From the IMG/VR virus record IMGVR_UViG_3300034272_001996, positions 1 to 32,557 of that record: DNA of 32,557 nucleotides; one strand, given 5' to 3'. This document shows, piece after piece, positions 23,200-31,844 of the stretch. This DNA comes from a virus. Under the pieces are notes generated by a model. That model saw only the letters and a program-made list of their open reading frames with translations. It was not told where the DNA came from and searched no databases. The position numbers and the translations under genes are program-made. Within the stretch, counting starts at the first letter, position 1; every line of letters starts with the position of its first letter.

Positions 23200-23814
23200 T
23201 TAAGGATGAAAAACTGACTTGCTAGGACCACTTGGTGTGGAAGCTCTAGCTCCAGAAACTTTCATCGACTTACCATCATCATAAGTGGTTTTTGCTGGCA
23301 TATATTGAGCAGTACCAGCAGTTTGTGAAGTTTGCTGTGCTTTTCCACCACCAGTAGCATTAGCTGCTAATGCACCAGAAACCTTTTGATTCTTGCTTTG
23401 AAGAGATTCACCCTTATTATTGAAAGGCTTATATTGAGATTGAGGAGCTTCTAACTTAACTTCTTCAGAATCTTCATCTTCCTTTTCCTTTTCCTTTTCG
23501 TCTTCTTCGTCGCAATCTTCAGCATCTTCTGATCCCCATTCATTATCTTCCGATTCTGGAGCTTCACCAGCACCTTCTTCAGCACCAGCTTCTGCTTCCA
23601 TTTCACCACCACCTAATTGTGCTCCTAAGAGATCATACAACTTTTGTGCAGTATCTTTATCCATAGTAAGGGTAACTTCATCACCACCTTCTCCTCCACC
23701 CATTGCTTCTAGATCGCCCATACCTTCTGCATCACCACCACCGAATTGGGCATCATCGGTTCCGTCTTGCATTACTTCTTCGAATAACTTTTCAAATAGA
23801 GATTTATTGCTCAT
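23200..23814 (-). CDS. Acidic virion/prohead-core-like protein
   Basis: 204 residues. N-terminal helix (MSNKSLFEKLFEEVMQD), Gly/Asp-rich (FGGGDAEGMGD), a helix TMDKDTAQKLYDLLGAQL, then a long Glu/Asp/Lys run (about 95-120), and a Ser/Thr/Gly-rich tail ending GPSKSVFHP. It resembles internal head or core proteins of T4-like phages, but no name can be fixed. Base composition is clearly richer in G+C than neighbours, suggesting high expression. The perfect T4 late box TATAAATA ends 5 nt before the ATG; its terminator is the cleanest on the minus strand. Confidence 0.65.
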   Translation of the reverse strand: MSNKSLFEKLFEEVMQDGTDDAQFGGGDAEGMGDLEAMGGGEGGDEVTLTMDKDTAQKLYDLLGAQLGGGEMEAEAGAEEGAGEAPESEDNEWGSEDAEDCDEEDEKEKEKEDEDSEEVKLEAPQSQYKPFNNKGESLQSKNQKVSGALAANATGGGKAQQTSQTAGTAQYMPAKTTYDDGKSMKVSGARASTPSGPSKSVFHP

Positions 23815-23819
23815 ATTTC

Positions 23820-23827
23820 TATTTATA
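23820..23827 (-). promoter_or_regulatory. Late promoter box, gene 23814
   Basis: TATAAATA on this strand, identical to the T4 late consensus, 5 nt to ATG. Confidence 0.85.
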
Positions 23828-23878
23828 CTCGATTATGCATTTTTTTTGAATAAAATAAAAAAAATTTTTTAATTGTAT

Positions 23879-23885
23879 CTAAGTA
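23879..23885 (+). promoter_or_regulatory. Late promoter box variant, terminase
   Basis: CTAAGTA, 5 nt to ATG 23891. Shared with 30149. Confidence 0.6.
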
Positions 23886-23890
23886 CTTAT

Positions 23891-25588
23891 ATGTCAAGAA
23901 AGCCCAAAAAAGAAATTTACATGAATAATCCTGCACTTCCAACAGTGGAAGCGCAATTTGAATGGACTCCGCACATGGTGTCTGAATTAAAGAAGTGTAA
24001 AGAAAATATATTATACTTTGCTGAAAAATATTTTTATATTGTTTCTACAGATGAAGGAAGACAAACTATTAAATTACATTCATTTCAAAAAAAAGCATTA
24101 AGAATGATTCGTGATAATCGTTTTAGTTTATTATTGTTTAGTAGACAGGTAGGTAAATCTACTATTTCTACGATATTTTTATTGTGGGTTGCAATTTTTC
24201 AAGACGATCAAAGATTATTACTTGTTGCAAACAAAGAAAATACAGCAAAAGAAATATTTAGAAGAGTAAGATTTGCATATGAAAATTTACCTAATTGGCT
24301 TAAAGCTCCTGTAAATTATTATGGATTAGAATCAATGGAGTTATCAAATGGTTCGCGTATAGGTATTACTACTACAACTGGTACTGCTGGTCGTGGTTCA
24401 TCGGCTAATTTATTATTTGTTGATGAAGCAGATTGGATAGAACCTAATATGTTAAATGAGTTTTGGGCATCTGTATATCCAATTATTTCTTCATCTAAAA
24501 AGTCAAAAATAATTATGGCATCTACACCAAGAGATACTTCAGGATTATTTTATAAACTTTATGATGGATCATTAAAAGGTAAAAATGATTGGGCGCATAT
24601 GAAAGTATTGTGGCATGAAGTTCCCGGTAGAGATGAAAAGTGGAAACGAGAAACGATGGGATCTTTAGCAGATGAAAGCATGTGGCAAAGAGAATTTGAA
24701 TGCGAATTTGATCAAGTAGGAGAGTCCGCAATTGATGAATTATTGTTTGATGACATGAAAAGATATACATTTGAACCAATGTATGTATTTGATGATGGTA
24801 GATATTTATTATGGGAAAAACCTAATGATGAAAGAATTTATGTTGCTGGTGTAGATATAGCTGAAGGTGTAGGAAAAGATTATACGGTAATACAAATTTT
24901 AGATATCACAGATCCAAAAAAAATAAAGCAAGTAGCAACATATGCTAATAATAAAATATCTCCATCAGAATTTACCGTTAAATTAAAAGAAATATTAGAA
25001 CATTGGGGTAATCCATTAGCAATGATAGAAAGAAATGGTTGTGGTGGTCAAGTAATAGATAATTTAAAAAGAGAATATAATTATGAAAATATTGTAAATT
25101 GGGGTGTTAATAAAGTAGTAACGAGAACAACAAATCAATATGGTATTATTGCACATACAAATACTAAAGGTCTTGCGGTGACTAATCAACGATATTTTAT
25201 TACTAGTGCTAAATGTGTACAAATAAATGATATTAATACAGTTTTAGAATTAAAAGATTTTGTTAGACATAAAAATGGTGGATGGGGAGCAAAACATGGT
25301 TCAAACGACGATAGAGTTACATCATTAATGTGGGCTTTAATGATTTTACACGAAGAAATTGCTCCATCATTTTTTGATATTGTTGAAAAAGATTTAAATA
25401 ATAAACCATCTATAATAAAATCTATAGATTATGGTATAAAATATTTTATAAATCCTACATCTATATACACTAATGAAAGAAATAAAGAAGGTTTTGATGT
25501 ATTGCCTTGTGTGATGGGTGGATCACAACATTCGGATCAACCAGAATTAGAAGATTTAATGATGCAAGGTTGGAAGCCTTATCAATAA
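23891..25588 (+). CDS. 17: Large terminase subunit (gp17-like)
   Basis: 565 residues from ATG 23891 (T4 gp17 is 610). ATPase domain: Walker A SRQVGKST (about 84-91), Walker B LLFVDEADWIE (about 174-184) with the catalytic Glu. Nuclease domain of RNase H fold: D322 in VAGVDIAEG, E380 in AMIERNGCG, and D473/D474 in SNDDRVTS, matching the T4 triad. It cuts and pumps concatemeric DNA into proheads. A TTG at 23873 upstream is rejected because the late box variant CTAAGTA ends 5 nt before 23891. The small subunit gp16 is not in the window. Confidence 0.96.
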   Translation: MSRKPKKEIYMNNPALPTVEAQFEWTPHMVSELKKCKENILYFAEKYFYIVSTDEGRQTIKLHSFQKKALRMIRDNRFSLLLFSRQVGKSTISTIFLLWVAIFQDDQRLLLVANKENTAKEIFRRVRFAYENLPNWLKAPVNYYGLESMELSNGSRIGITTTTGTAGRGSSANLLFVDEADWIEPNMLNEFWASVYPIISSSKKSKIIMASTPRDTSGLFYKLYDGSLKGKNDWAHMKVLWHEVPGRDEKWKRETMGSLADESMWQREFECEFDQVGESAIDELLFDDMKRYTFEPMYVFDDGRYLLWEKPNDERIYVAGVDIAEGVGKDYTVIQILDITDPKKIKQVATYANNKISPSEFTVKLKEILEHWGNPLAMIERNGCGGQVIDNLKREYNYENIVNWGVNKVVTRTTNQYGIIAHTNTKGLAVTNQRYFITSAKCVQINDINTVLELKDFVRHKNGGWGAKHGSNDDRVTSLMWALMILHEEIAPSFFDIVEKDLNNKPSIIKSIDYGIKYFINPTSIYTNERNKEGFDVLPCVMGGSQHSDQPELEDLMMQGWKPYQ

Positions 25589-25591
25589 ATA
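25584..25591 (+). promoter_or_regulatory. Late promoter box, gene 25597
   Basis: AATAAATA, 5 nt to ATG; its first bases overlap the terminase stop. Confidence 0.65.
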
Positions 25592-25596
25592 TAAAT

Positions 25597-26172
25597 ATGG
25601 CAAATCATTTTGATCAGTCGATTTTAAATAAATCGAGAAAAGATAAATTTACATTAACTTTAGTTTTACCTAAAGTATTAATTCCATACAACAAAAAACA
25701 AAATAGATTAAATGCTAATGTAGATTTAGATACTTTACAATTTTCAATTTTCGGGACTGTAGTACCAAAAAATATTATACCATCGGAAGAAATTAGATAT
25801 GCTGGTAGTACTGTATATGTTTCTTCTCATAATAAACCATCATATGATCCAGTTAGTATAAATTTTACAATTGATAATCAATTCAATAATTATTGGGTAA
25901 TTCATAAATGGTTAGATTTAATGAGAAATGAAAAATCTGGTATATATGAAGAAGAATTAACAGAAAAGGATCATGGATTGGGTCAATATAGTACGGATTT
26001 CATTATAACAGGACGAGACGAATATCATAATGATGTTATTCAATGGACTTATAAATCAGCATTTCCTACAACTTTAGGCGAAATAAATTATAATCATAGA
26101 GATGCAGGAGAAATAGAAAGTAGTTTTGAATTTGTTTTTAGAAGAATTGAAACAAAATTATTAGAAGTATAA
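25597..26172 (+). CDS. Tail tube-like protein (gp19 family-like)
   Basis: 191 residues from ATG 25597. An upstream extension into the terminase frame is rejected: AATAAATA ends 5 nt before 25597. The pattern 'YDPVSINFTIDNQFNNYWVIHKWLDLM ... YSTDFIITGRDEYHNDVIQWTYKSAFPTTLGEINYNHRDAGEIESSFEFVFRR' is what tail-tube-type proteins show: paired strands, an aromatic helix and a terminal strand. It lies between terminase and sheath, where T4 has no such gene; it could be a tube terminator or a second tube subunit. Fold assignment moderate, role inferred. Confidence 0.6.
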   Translation: MANHFDQSILNKSRKDKFTLTLVLPKVLIPYNKKQNRLNANVDLDTLQFSIFGTVVPKNIIPSEEIRYAGSTVYVSSHNKPSYDPVSINFTIDNQFNNYWVIHKWLDLMRNEKSGIYEEELTEKDHGLGQYSTDFIITGRDEYHNDVIQWTYKSAFPTTLGEINYNHRDAGEIESSFEFVFRRIETKLLEV

Positions 26173-26191
26173 AAAAATAGCATAAAAATAA

Positions 26192-26198
26192 CTAAATA
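26192..26198 (+). promoter_or_regulatory. Late promoter box, sheath
   Basis: CTAAATA, 5 nt to ATG. Confidence 0.75.
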
Positions 26199-26203
26199 TC
26201 ATT

Positions 26204-28846
26204 ATGGCAAGAAGCATACAATCTCCCGGTGTAGAAATCATCGAAAAAGACTTATCATTATCACCAGTATTACCTACGGGTACTAATATTTTCATGACTG
26301 GTTTTGCTCCAAAAGGTCCAACAGATGAAGTTTTACGAATAACCTCAGTAGAAGAATTTGAACAAGTATATGGTATTCCTACTAATGCATCAGAAAGATA
26401 TTTCTATTATGGTGCAAGTCAAATATTAGGTAGTTCTACTGGAAATCTTTATGTAAGTAGAATGCCTTACGGATTATCTGGTGGTGAAGGATATGGTTCT
26501 ACGTATGGAGCATTAGTTTATCCTGTAGTTGCAGTAAAAGAAACTTCAACTGTAGTATATAGAAATGTAACTACAATATCTAGTGATTATTTTCAAGATA
26601 CTGGAATCTTAGATAAATTAGCAGAAGATGCAGATTTAGATTTAAGAACTATAGAATTTAGCACCAGTGGTTTATCAGCATATGATAAATTTTCTGTTGC
26701 ACAATTTGCTAAAATAGAAGCTGCATTTACTGAGTATTATGTATCAAATCAAAGTTCCCCATCATTAAGTGCATTTGCAGCAAAAACTTTAGCACAAATA
26801 AATAATTTCTTATCAGGATATGATACAGAAGTTTCACAAAATCTTAATGAAACTCAATGCACATATGTTTTGGGTGCTCCTAAATTTTTTGAATTAACTA
26901 CACAACAATATTATGGTGTATTAGATGGATCAGCATTTTCTAATTCTAATTCAACATGGGCTACATCATCTAAAGCTACGGCAAATATACTTTCTCCTGC
27001 GGATTTTGGTTATGCTGGATTAGTTGTAGTTAATAAAATACAATCTACTATTAACAATAGATGGGAAGGACATTATATTGGTATTTCTGATAATACAAGT
27101 TTAGAACCTAATAGTGATTATAATGCTGTAAGAAAAATATATACAAATAATGATACAGCTACTGGTGTTGGTTTGACACAAAGTCAAATGACTGAAATAC
27201 CTTCAGTTAAATTAAGTTTCCCATTATCAGCTACTACAGACTCAGGTAATAATAGAAGTTCAAGTAGTATATCTGAAGCATTAGAAAAAGTTTCGTATTC
27301 ATTCCCTGATGTAGCTACATCAAAATTTGATGATACAGTATCTTTTGCATTATTTAAATTACGCACCAGCCCATACAATCCAGATCCTACTAAATTGGAC
27401 TTTGCATTTGAAGAAGCAAAAACAGGATCTATAGATTATTATCGTCAAGTTAATAATCAAAATGGTGGTATAGCTCAATCATTCTTCTTGGAGAATATTA
27501 TTAGCAATTCACCTAATATGGTAGTATTTATTAATGAAAATATTAGTAATAAAAATACTGGTCCAGCAATAGATGAAACAACAGGAGCACCTAAAAAGAA
27601 AATTCGTATATTATCTAAAAATTTAGAAAATACTTTAATTTCTACATTAGAATCAAATTATTCTAAATTTGGAGTACACTTAAATGATATTCCTGTTATT
27701 AGTAATTACATAGGATATTCTGATGCTTTATTTCCATTAGGAAGTTATTCATCATTTACTACAAGTGGTAAAAAATTAGGATCAGTAACTTATAAATTAG
27801 ATCGTACTCTCCGTAAAATAGAAAATGATGAACAATTTGCATTAGATTTAGTAGTTGAAGCAGGATTAGGTACTATATATGCAACTGCTAAAGCAAATAA
27901 AACTGATTACTATGATGATACACAAGTATCAGCAGGATTACAAGAAGGATTAAAAGCATTAATTAGTAATGATACTGCAAGAACTGCTGATGATGATCAT
28001 AACATTAGAGATAATTATGCTGCAATTTTTGGTATATTTGATAATTTCTGTTCTAAACTTCGTAAAGATTGTATGTTTATTGCAGATCCTGTACGACAAG
28101 TTTTTGTAACTGGAACTAATAATTTAACATTATCTGATCCTAGTAAATCATTTGGTCAATATATATACAATCCATTAAAGCATTTGTATGAAACCGCAAA
28201 TTCTAGTTATTGTGCAACCTATGGTAACTGGGTAAAAATTAATGATAAATTCAGTGGTTCTAATATTTGGGTTCCTTTCTCTCCATTTGCTGCTGCAACA
28301 ATGGCAGAAGTTGATAGAAACTTTGAGCCTTGGTTTGCTCCTGCTGGATTCACTCGCGGGGTAGTTAGTTCACTAGCATTAGCATTAGCAATTACACCAA
28401 AACAAAAAGAACGTGACATGTTATATGGCATTTCTGTAAATCCTGTTGCATTCTTCCCAAATGAAGGATTCAATATATTCGGTCAAAAAACTTTGTTACG
28501 TCAACCAAGTGCATTTGATAGAATTAACGTAAGACGATTATTCTTGTACTTAGAAAAAGCTACTAAGAGAACTGTTAAGTTCTTCGTATTTGAACCAAAT
28601 ACATTGTTTACAAGAAATAGAGTGCTTACTACATTAACTCCAATTTTTGATAGAGCAAAAAATACACAGGGATTATATGATTATCAATTAGTTTGTGATA
28701 AGAGAAATAATACTCCTGCGGTAATAGATCAAAATGAATTAGTTGTAGATATCTATCTAAAACCAGTACGTACCGCAGAATTTATTCTTGTGAATTTTTA
28801 TGCAACATCTACTGGCGCAAATTTCACCGAGTTTACTGGTCAATAA
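26204..28846 (+). CDS. 18: Contractile tail sheath protein (gp18-like)
   Basis: 880 residues, about 220 longer than T4 gp18. The N-terminus (MARSIQSPGVEIIEKDLS) and the C-terminal third (FAPAGFTRGVV, NPVAFFPNEGFNIFGQKTL, INVRRLFLYLEKATKRT, FEPNTLFTRNRV) are the conserved sheath core that makes the extended and contracted lattice. Residues roughly 120-500 are variable and would form surface-exposed protrusion domains; the extra length lies there. The late box CTAAATA ends 5 nt before the ATG. Confidence 0.95.
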   Translation: MARSIQSPGVEIIEKDLSLSPVLPTGTNIFMTGFAPKGPTDEVLRITSVEEFEQVYGIPTNASERYFYYGASQILGSSTGNLYVSRMPYGLSGGEGYGSTYGALVYPVVAVKETSTVVYRNVTTISSDYFQDTGILDKLAEDADLDLRTIEFSTSGLSAYDKFSVAQFAKIEAAFTEYYVSNQSSPSLSAFAAKTLAQINNFLSGYDTEVSQNLNETQCTYVLGAPKFFELTTQQYYGVLDGSAFSNSNSTWATSSKATANILSPADFGYAGLVVVNKIQSTINNRWEGHYIGISDNTSLEPNSDYNAVRKIYTNNDTATGVGLTQSQMTEIPSVKLSFPLSATTDSGNNRSSSSISEALEKVSYSFPDVATSKFDDTVSFALFKLRTSPYNPDPTKLDFAFEEAKTGSIDYYRQVNNQNGGIAQSFFLENIISNSPNMVVFINENISNKNTGPAIDETTGAPKKKIRILSKNLENTLISTLESNYSKFGVHLNDIPVISNYIGYSDALFPLGSYSSFTTSGKKLGSVTYKLDRTLRKIENDEQFALDLVVEAGLGTIYATAKANKTDYYDDTQVSAGLQEGLKALISNDTARTADDDHNIRDNYAAIFGIFDNFCSKLRKDCMFIADPVRQVFVTGTNNLTLSDPSKSFGQYIYNPLKHLYETANSSYCATYGNWVKINDKFSGSNIWVPFSPFAAATMAEVDRNFEPWFAPAGFTRGVVSSLALALAITPKQKERDMLYGISVNPVAFFPNEGFNIFGQKTLLRQPSAFDRINVRRLFLYLEKATKRTVKFFVFEPNTLFTRNRVLTTLTPIFDRAKNTQGLYDYQLVCDKRNNTPAVIDQNELVVDIYLKPVRTAEFILVNFYATSTGANFTEFTGQ

Positions 28847-28863
28847 CATAAATAATAATATAT

Positions 28864-29451
28864 ATGGATACAAATCAAACAATTAATCAATTTTTTAATA
28901 GAGCAATAATCTCTGATTTTTCTAGAGATTATCTACTAAGAGTAGTGTCAATTAATTTTGACGGTCCCGGTGGAGCGGTTTTAAATGAAAATGATTTACT
29001 TTATGCGAAGACTGCAAAATTACCCGGTCGTGATATTGTAAATCAAGCTGTTAAATATGCAGGTCAAACATTTAATATTCCCGGTTCTGTTGAATATCCC
29101 GGTTCAGATAATTACGAATTAGAATTTTACTGCCCAGAACAATCTACAATCAGAGAAAGATTAATGAATGAGTCTCATAGACAATTCGGTAATTTCTTTG
29201 GTATTCAAGGTAGTGGTGGTGGTGGTGGATCTATTGCAAGTGCATTTTCTAAAATTTCTTTAATTCAATTAAATAAAAATTTAGAAGAAGTTGCTCAATA
29301 TGATTTGATGGGAGCAAATATCAGAAAAGTAGGAGAAATGGCTTATAAAATTGCAGAAGGTAATGGGGAAGTAATGACTTTTACTGTTGGGATTGCCTAT
29401 CATTTCTTTTATCGTAGATTAGTTAATGGTGTTGTTCCAAATAATACTTAA
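28864..29451 (+). CDS. 19: Tail tube protein (gp19-like)
   Basis: 195 residues (T4 gp19 is 163). SDFSRDYLLRVVSINFDG, YAKTAKLPGRDIVNQAVKYAG, FNIPGSVEYPGSDNYELEFYC and a C-terminal beta-rich half give the tube fold, with a Gly-rich insert (GSGGGGGS) near residue 120. It forms the hollow inner tube within the sheath. It follows the sheath gene directly, as in T4. Upstream, TAAATA lies 9 nt from the ATG, so it may be read through from the sheath transcript. Pro-Gly pairs are frequent and all use CCC. Confidence 0.8.
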   Translation: MDTNQTINQFFNRAIISDFSRDYLLRVVSINFDGPGGAVLNENDLLYAKTAKLPGRDIVNQAVKYAGQTFNIPGSVEYPGSDNYELEFYCPEQSTIRERLMNESHRQFGNFFGIQGSGGGGGSIASAFSKISLIQLNKNLEEVAQYDLMGANIRKVGEMAYKIAEGNGEVMTFTVGIAYHFFYRRLVNGVVPNNT

Positions 29452-29454
29452 TAA

Positions 29455-30135
29455 ATGGCTGATGTAATAGCAAAAAGTTTAGTTAATAACTTTTTCGAAT
29501 TATTGGGTGAATGGAATTATAATTTTCCATTAACAACTCAATGGGCAGTTGCTATACAACCAGATGCTGGAAATAATTTATTTAGTATAATACGTAAATA
29601 TACAGAGTTGGATGTATATAATTTTTATATACCAGAATCTATACAACAATCATTATTAAATGAAAAATCAAATCCTAAAACTGATGAATTAGGATTATAT
29701 TTTGCACAACAAGTCACAATACCAAAAGAATCATTTTCACCAAAAAGTGAAGGGGTTGATAATATGGGTGGGTATATAAAAGGTATTGTAGGTGGTGATA
29801 GATTAGGATTGGATGCTAAATTGCTTGGAATTGATTTTTTAGAAACTAATATAGATTTTGGTTCTGGATTAATTAGACCTTGGATAATTGCTGCTTCATA
29901 CAAAGGAATGATAAATTTAGGATCAAGTAATTCTATAAAATGTGAAATAACAATAAGAGAATTTACAGGTAGTTCAAAAAATAATATTAAACCATTACGC
30001 AAATATCATAAATTTAAAGGTTGCGTACCAATTGATATAAATGAAAAAGTTTTAAAATATGATACAGAATCACTTCGTATTGATACTGTAAATTGGATAT
30101 TTGATGAATATACATATGAAATAAAAACTTCATAG
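29455..30135 (+). CDS. Second tube-like or baseplate tube protein
   Basis: 226 residues, starting 3 nt after gp19. FELLGEWNYNFPLTTQWAVAI, YFAQQVTIPKESFSPK, IDFLETNIDFGSGLIRPWIIAASYKGM and a C-terminal W-containing strand suggest a tube-related fold, longer than gp19. In T4, gp48 and gp54 cap the tube at the baseplate; this is a plausible role, but I cannot choose between cap, initiator and accessory tube protein. No late box of its own. Confidence 0.6.
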   Translation: MADVIAKSLVNNFFELLGEWNYNFPLTTQWAVAIQPDAGNNLFSIIRKYTELDVYNFYIPESIQQSLLNEKSNPKTDELGLYFAQQVTIPKESFSPKSEGVDNMGGYIKGIVGGDRLGLDAKLLGIDFLETNIDFGSGLIRPWIIAASYKGMINLGSSNSIKCEITIREFTGSSKNNIKPLRKYHKFKGCVPIDINEKVLKYDTESLRIDTVNWIFDEYTYEIKTS

Positions 30136-30136
30136 A

Positions 30137-30143
30137 CTAAGTA
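30137..30143 (+). promoter_or_regulatory. Late promoter box variant, gene 30149
   Basis: CTAAGTA, 5 nt to ATG. Confidence 0.6.
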
Positions 30144-30148
30144 CTTCT

Positions 30149-31042
30149 ATGAAGTTCACTTCAAAAATGTTACTTCCTATACAAAAAGTAGAAGTAAGAT
30201 ATAGTAATATTACAAATGAACATTATTGGCAAATATTAAAATTTAATGTCAACAAAGATGATGAAGGACTTAATAGTTATTTTGAATGGCTATTACAAGA
30301 GTTAATAGTAGATAAAAATCTAGTAGAAACTTTAACTAATGTTGAAAAATTTTTAATTTTATTAGATATAAGATCCGTTAGTTTAGGAGATAAAATTCAA
30401 ATGAATGGGAATAAAAATTCTTCATTAGAAATATTTTTATCATTTATCAAGGATAATATAATTAATAAATTAAATGATTTAGAATTAACAAAAATATCTA
30501 ATATAGAAAAACAAAAAATTACATTTTGTATACCAAAATCAATGATAATTGATAATATTGATAAAATTTATAAAGAAATTATTGACAAAATTGAAATAGA
30601 AGATCACTTATTAAAGTTTTTTAACTTGACAGAAATTGACAAAAATGATATAATTAGTATTTTACCTGCAAAATTCTCAGCAGAGATGCTAGATTTTGTG
30701 ACTTATATACAAGATATTTTTAGTAAAATTAATATTATTAGTGGAAATGAAAAGTTTGGTATACAAAATATACCTTTAAATGTTTTTGATAGTACTCTTT
30801 TTATATTTTTAAAAACTATTTTTGGTGATGATTTAGTGAGTTTTTATGAAACAGAATTTAATATGATATATAAAATGAAATTTACACATGAACATTATTT
30901 AAAAATGTCTCCAAATGAGTGTAAATTATACGTAAATTTCTTTAATGAAGAAATGAAAAGGCAGGAAGAAGCGCAATCTAAGCAAACAAGCCCCGCAATG
31001 CCTACATTACCATCAATGCCGTCAATTCCTAAGATGAAATAA
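30149..31042 (+). CDS. Probable baseplate/tail assembly protein, unnamed
   Basis: 297 residues. Alpha-helical, Lys/Ile rich: YFEWLLQELIVDK, LLDIRSVSLGD and NMIYKMKFTHEHYLKMSPNECKLY, then a Pro-rich end (MPTLPSMPSIPKMK). Position between tube proteins and the gp26-type gene suggests a hub component or assembly catalyst such as T4 gp51, but similarity was not demonstrable. The late box variant CTAAGTA ends 5 nt before the ATG. Confidence 0.55.
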   Translation: MKFTSKMLLPIQKVEVRYSNITNEHYWQILKFNVNKDDEGLNSYFEWLLQELIVDKNLVETLTNVEKFLILLDIRSVSLGDKIQMNGNKNSSLEIFLSFIKDNIINKLNDLELTKISNIEKQKITFCIPKSMIIDNIDKIYKEIIDKIEIEDHLLKFFNLTEIDKNDIISILPAKFSAEMLDFVTYIQDIFSKINIISGNEKFGIQNIPLNVFDSTLFIFLKTIFGDDLVSFYETEFNMIYKMKFTHEHYLKMSPNECKLYVNFFNEEMKRQEEAQSKQTSPAMPTLPSMPSIPKMK

Positions 31043-31063
31043 GTTGCATTTTTATACTTCAAG

Positions 31064-31071
31064 TATAAATT
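31064..31071 (+). promoter_or_regulatory. Late promoter box, gene 31077
   Basis: TATAAATT, 5 nt to ATG. Confidence 0.7.
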
Positions 31072-31076
31072 ATAGT

Positions 31077-31826
31077 ATGAGCGTAGGTAATATTCTGTCA
31101 AAATTAAAAGAATTTAATAATTCTAATCTTGTTTCTGTATACATTCCTTCAGCTAAACGAGAATTATCATTTAGACCGTTATCAGTTAAACAACAAAAGG
31201 ATCTAATCAAGAGTGGTTTGGATGGAATATTGGCGGGTATTACAATTAGTAATACAATTAATAATATAATTTTAGAAAATTGTACAGAAAAGTATAAGTT
31301 TTTAGTTACTGATAAGATTCCTATTATTTTAGCATTAAGAAGACAATCATTTGGAAGCATTTTTACTGTTAAAGAAGAAGAAAAGGAAATAGTTTTTAAT
31401 TTAGATGAAATTTTGAAGAATGATTTAAAATATTCTACAGATGAAACAGCTTGGGAAATTCAATTTAACGGTGAAGAGTTTTCCGTATTTTCGGAAATTG
31501 TATCTTTAGAAGATGATATTAAGATAAACGAATTTCAATTAGATAAACTTAAAAAACTTAAAGATGAGCAATTAAGTGAAACGGTAGGATCTTTGTTTAT
31601 ATATGAAATATTAAAGTTTGTTTCTAAAATTGAGATGGGCAAAGATGTATTAGAATTAAATACACTGCCAATTAAAGATCGTTTAAATGTTATAGAGAAT
31701 GTTCCTGCAACAATAAACAATAATGTCTTACAATATGTACAATTATTTAGAAAAGAAGAATCTGATTATATTACGGTAAATGGAAATGTATTACCGATTG
31801 ATGCTAGATTATTCTCTAAGGAATAA
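31077..31826 (+). CDS. Baseplate hub protein, gp26-type (T4 baseplate family)
   Basis: 249 residues from ATG 31077; the upstream TTG at 31044 is rejected by the late box TATAAATT that ends 5 nt before 31077. SVYIPSAKRELSFRPLSVKQQKDLIKSG at the N-terminus is the 'PS.kr.i.FR.lt.kQqK.l' pattern of the T4 baseplate protein family that includes gp26. In T4 this family acts in building the central hub. In this position, directly before a repeat-rich long ORF, it could play a tail-assembly chaperone role. Confidence 0.65.
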   Translation: MSVGNILSKLKEFNNSNLVSVYIPSAKRELSFRPLSVKQQKDLIKSGLDGILAGITISNTINNIILENCTEKYKFLVTDKIPIILALRRQSFGSIFTVKEEEKEIVFNLDEILKNDLKYSTDETAWEIQFNGEEFSVFSEIVSLEDDIKINEFQLDKLKKLKDEQLSETVGSLFIYEILKFVSKIEMGKDVLELNTLPIKDRLNVIENVPATINNNVLQYVQLFRKEESDYITVNGNVLPIDARLFSKE

Positions 31827-31831
31827 TAGTA

Positions 31832-31839
31832 GATAAATA
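31832..31839 (+). promoter_or_regulatory. Late promoter box, gene 31845
   Basis: GATAAATA, 5 nt to GTG. Confidence 0.7.
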
Positions 31840-31844
31840 TTTAT

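Noticed and set aside
23873-23890. TTG start giving an 18-base longer terminase; similar TTG extensions at 21726, 23144 (-), 31044
   Set aside because: They overlap upstream genes or their own promoter boxes, while the nearer ATG has correct spacing.
28849-28854. TAAATA as a late promoter for gp19
   Set aside because: It lies 9 nt from the ATG, off the 5-6 nt rule, and such strings arise by chance in AT-rich DNA; read-through from the sheath gene is as likely.
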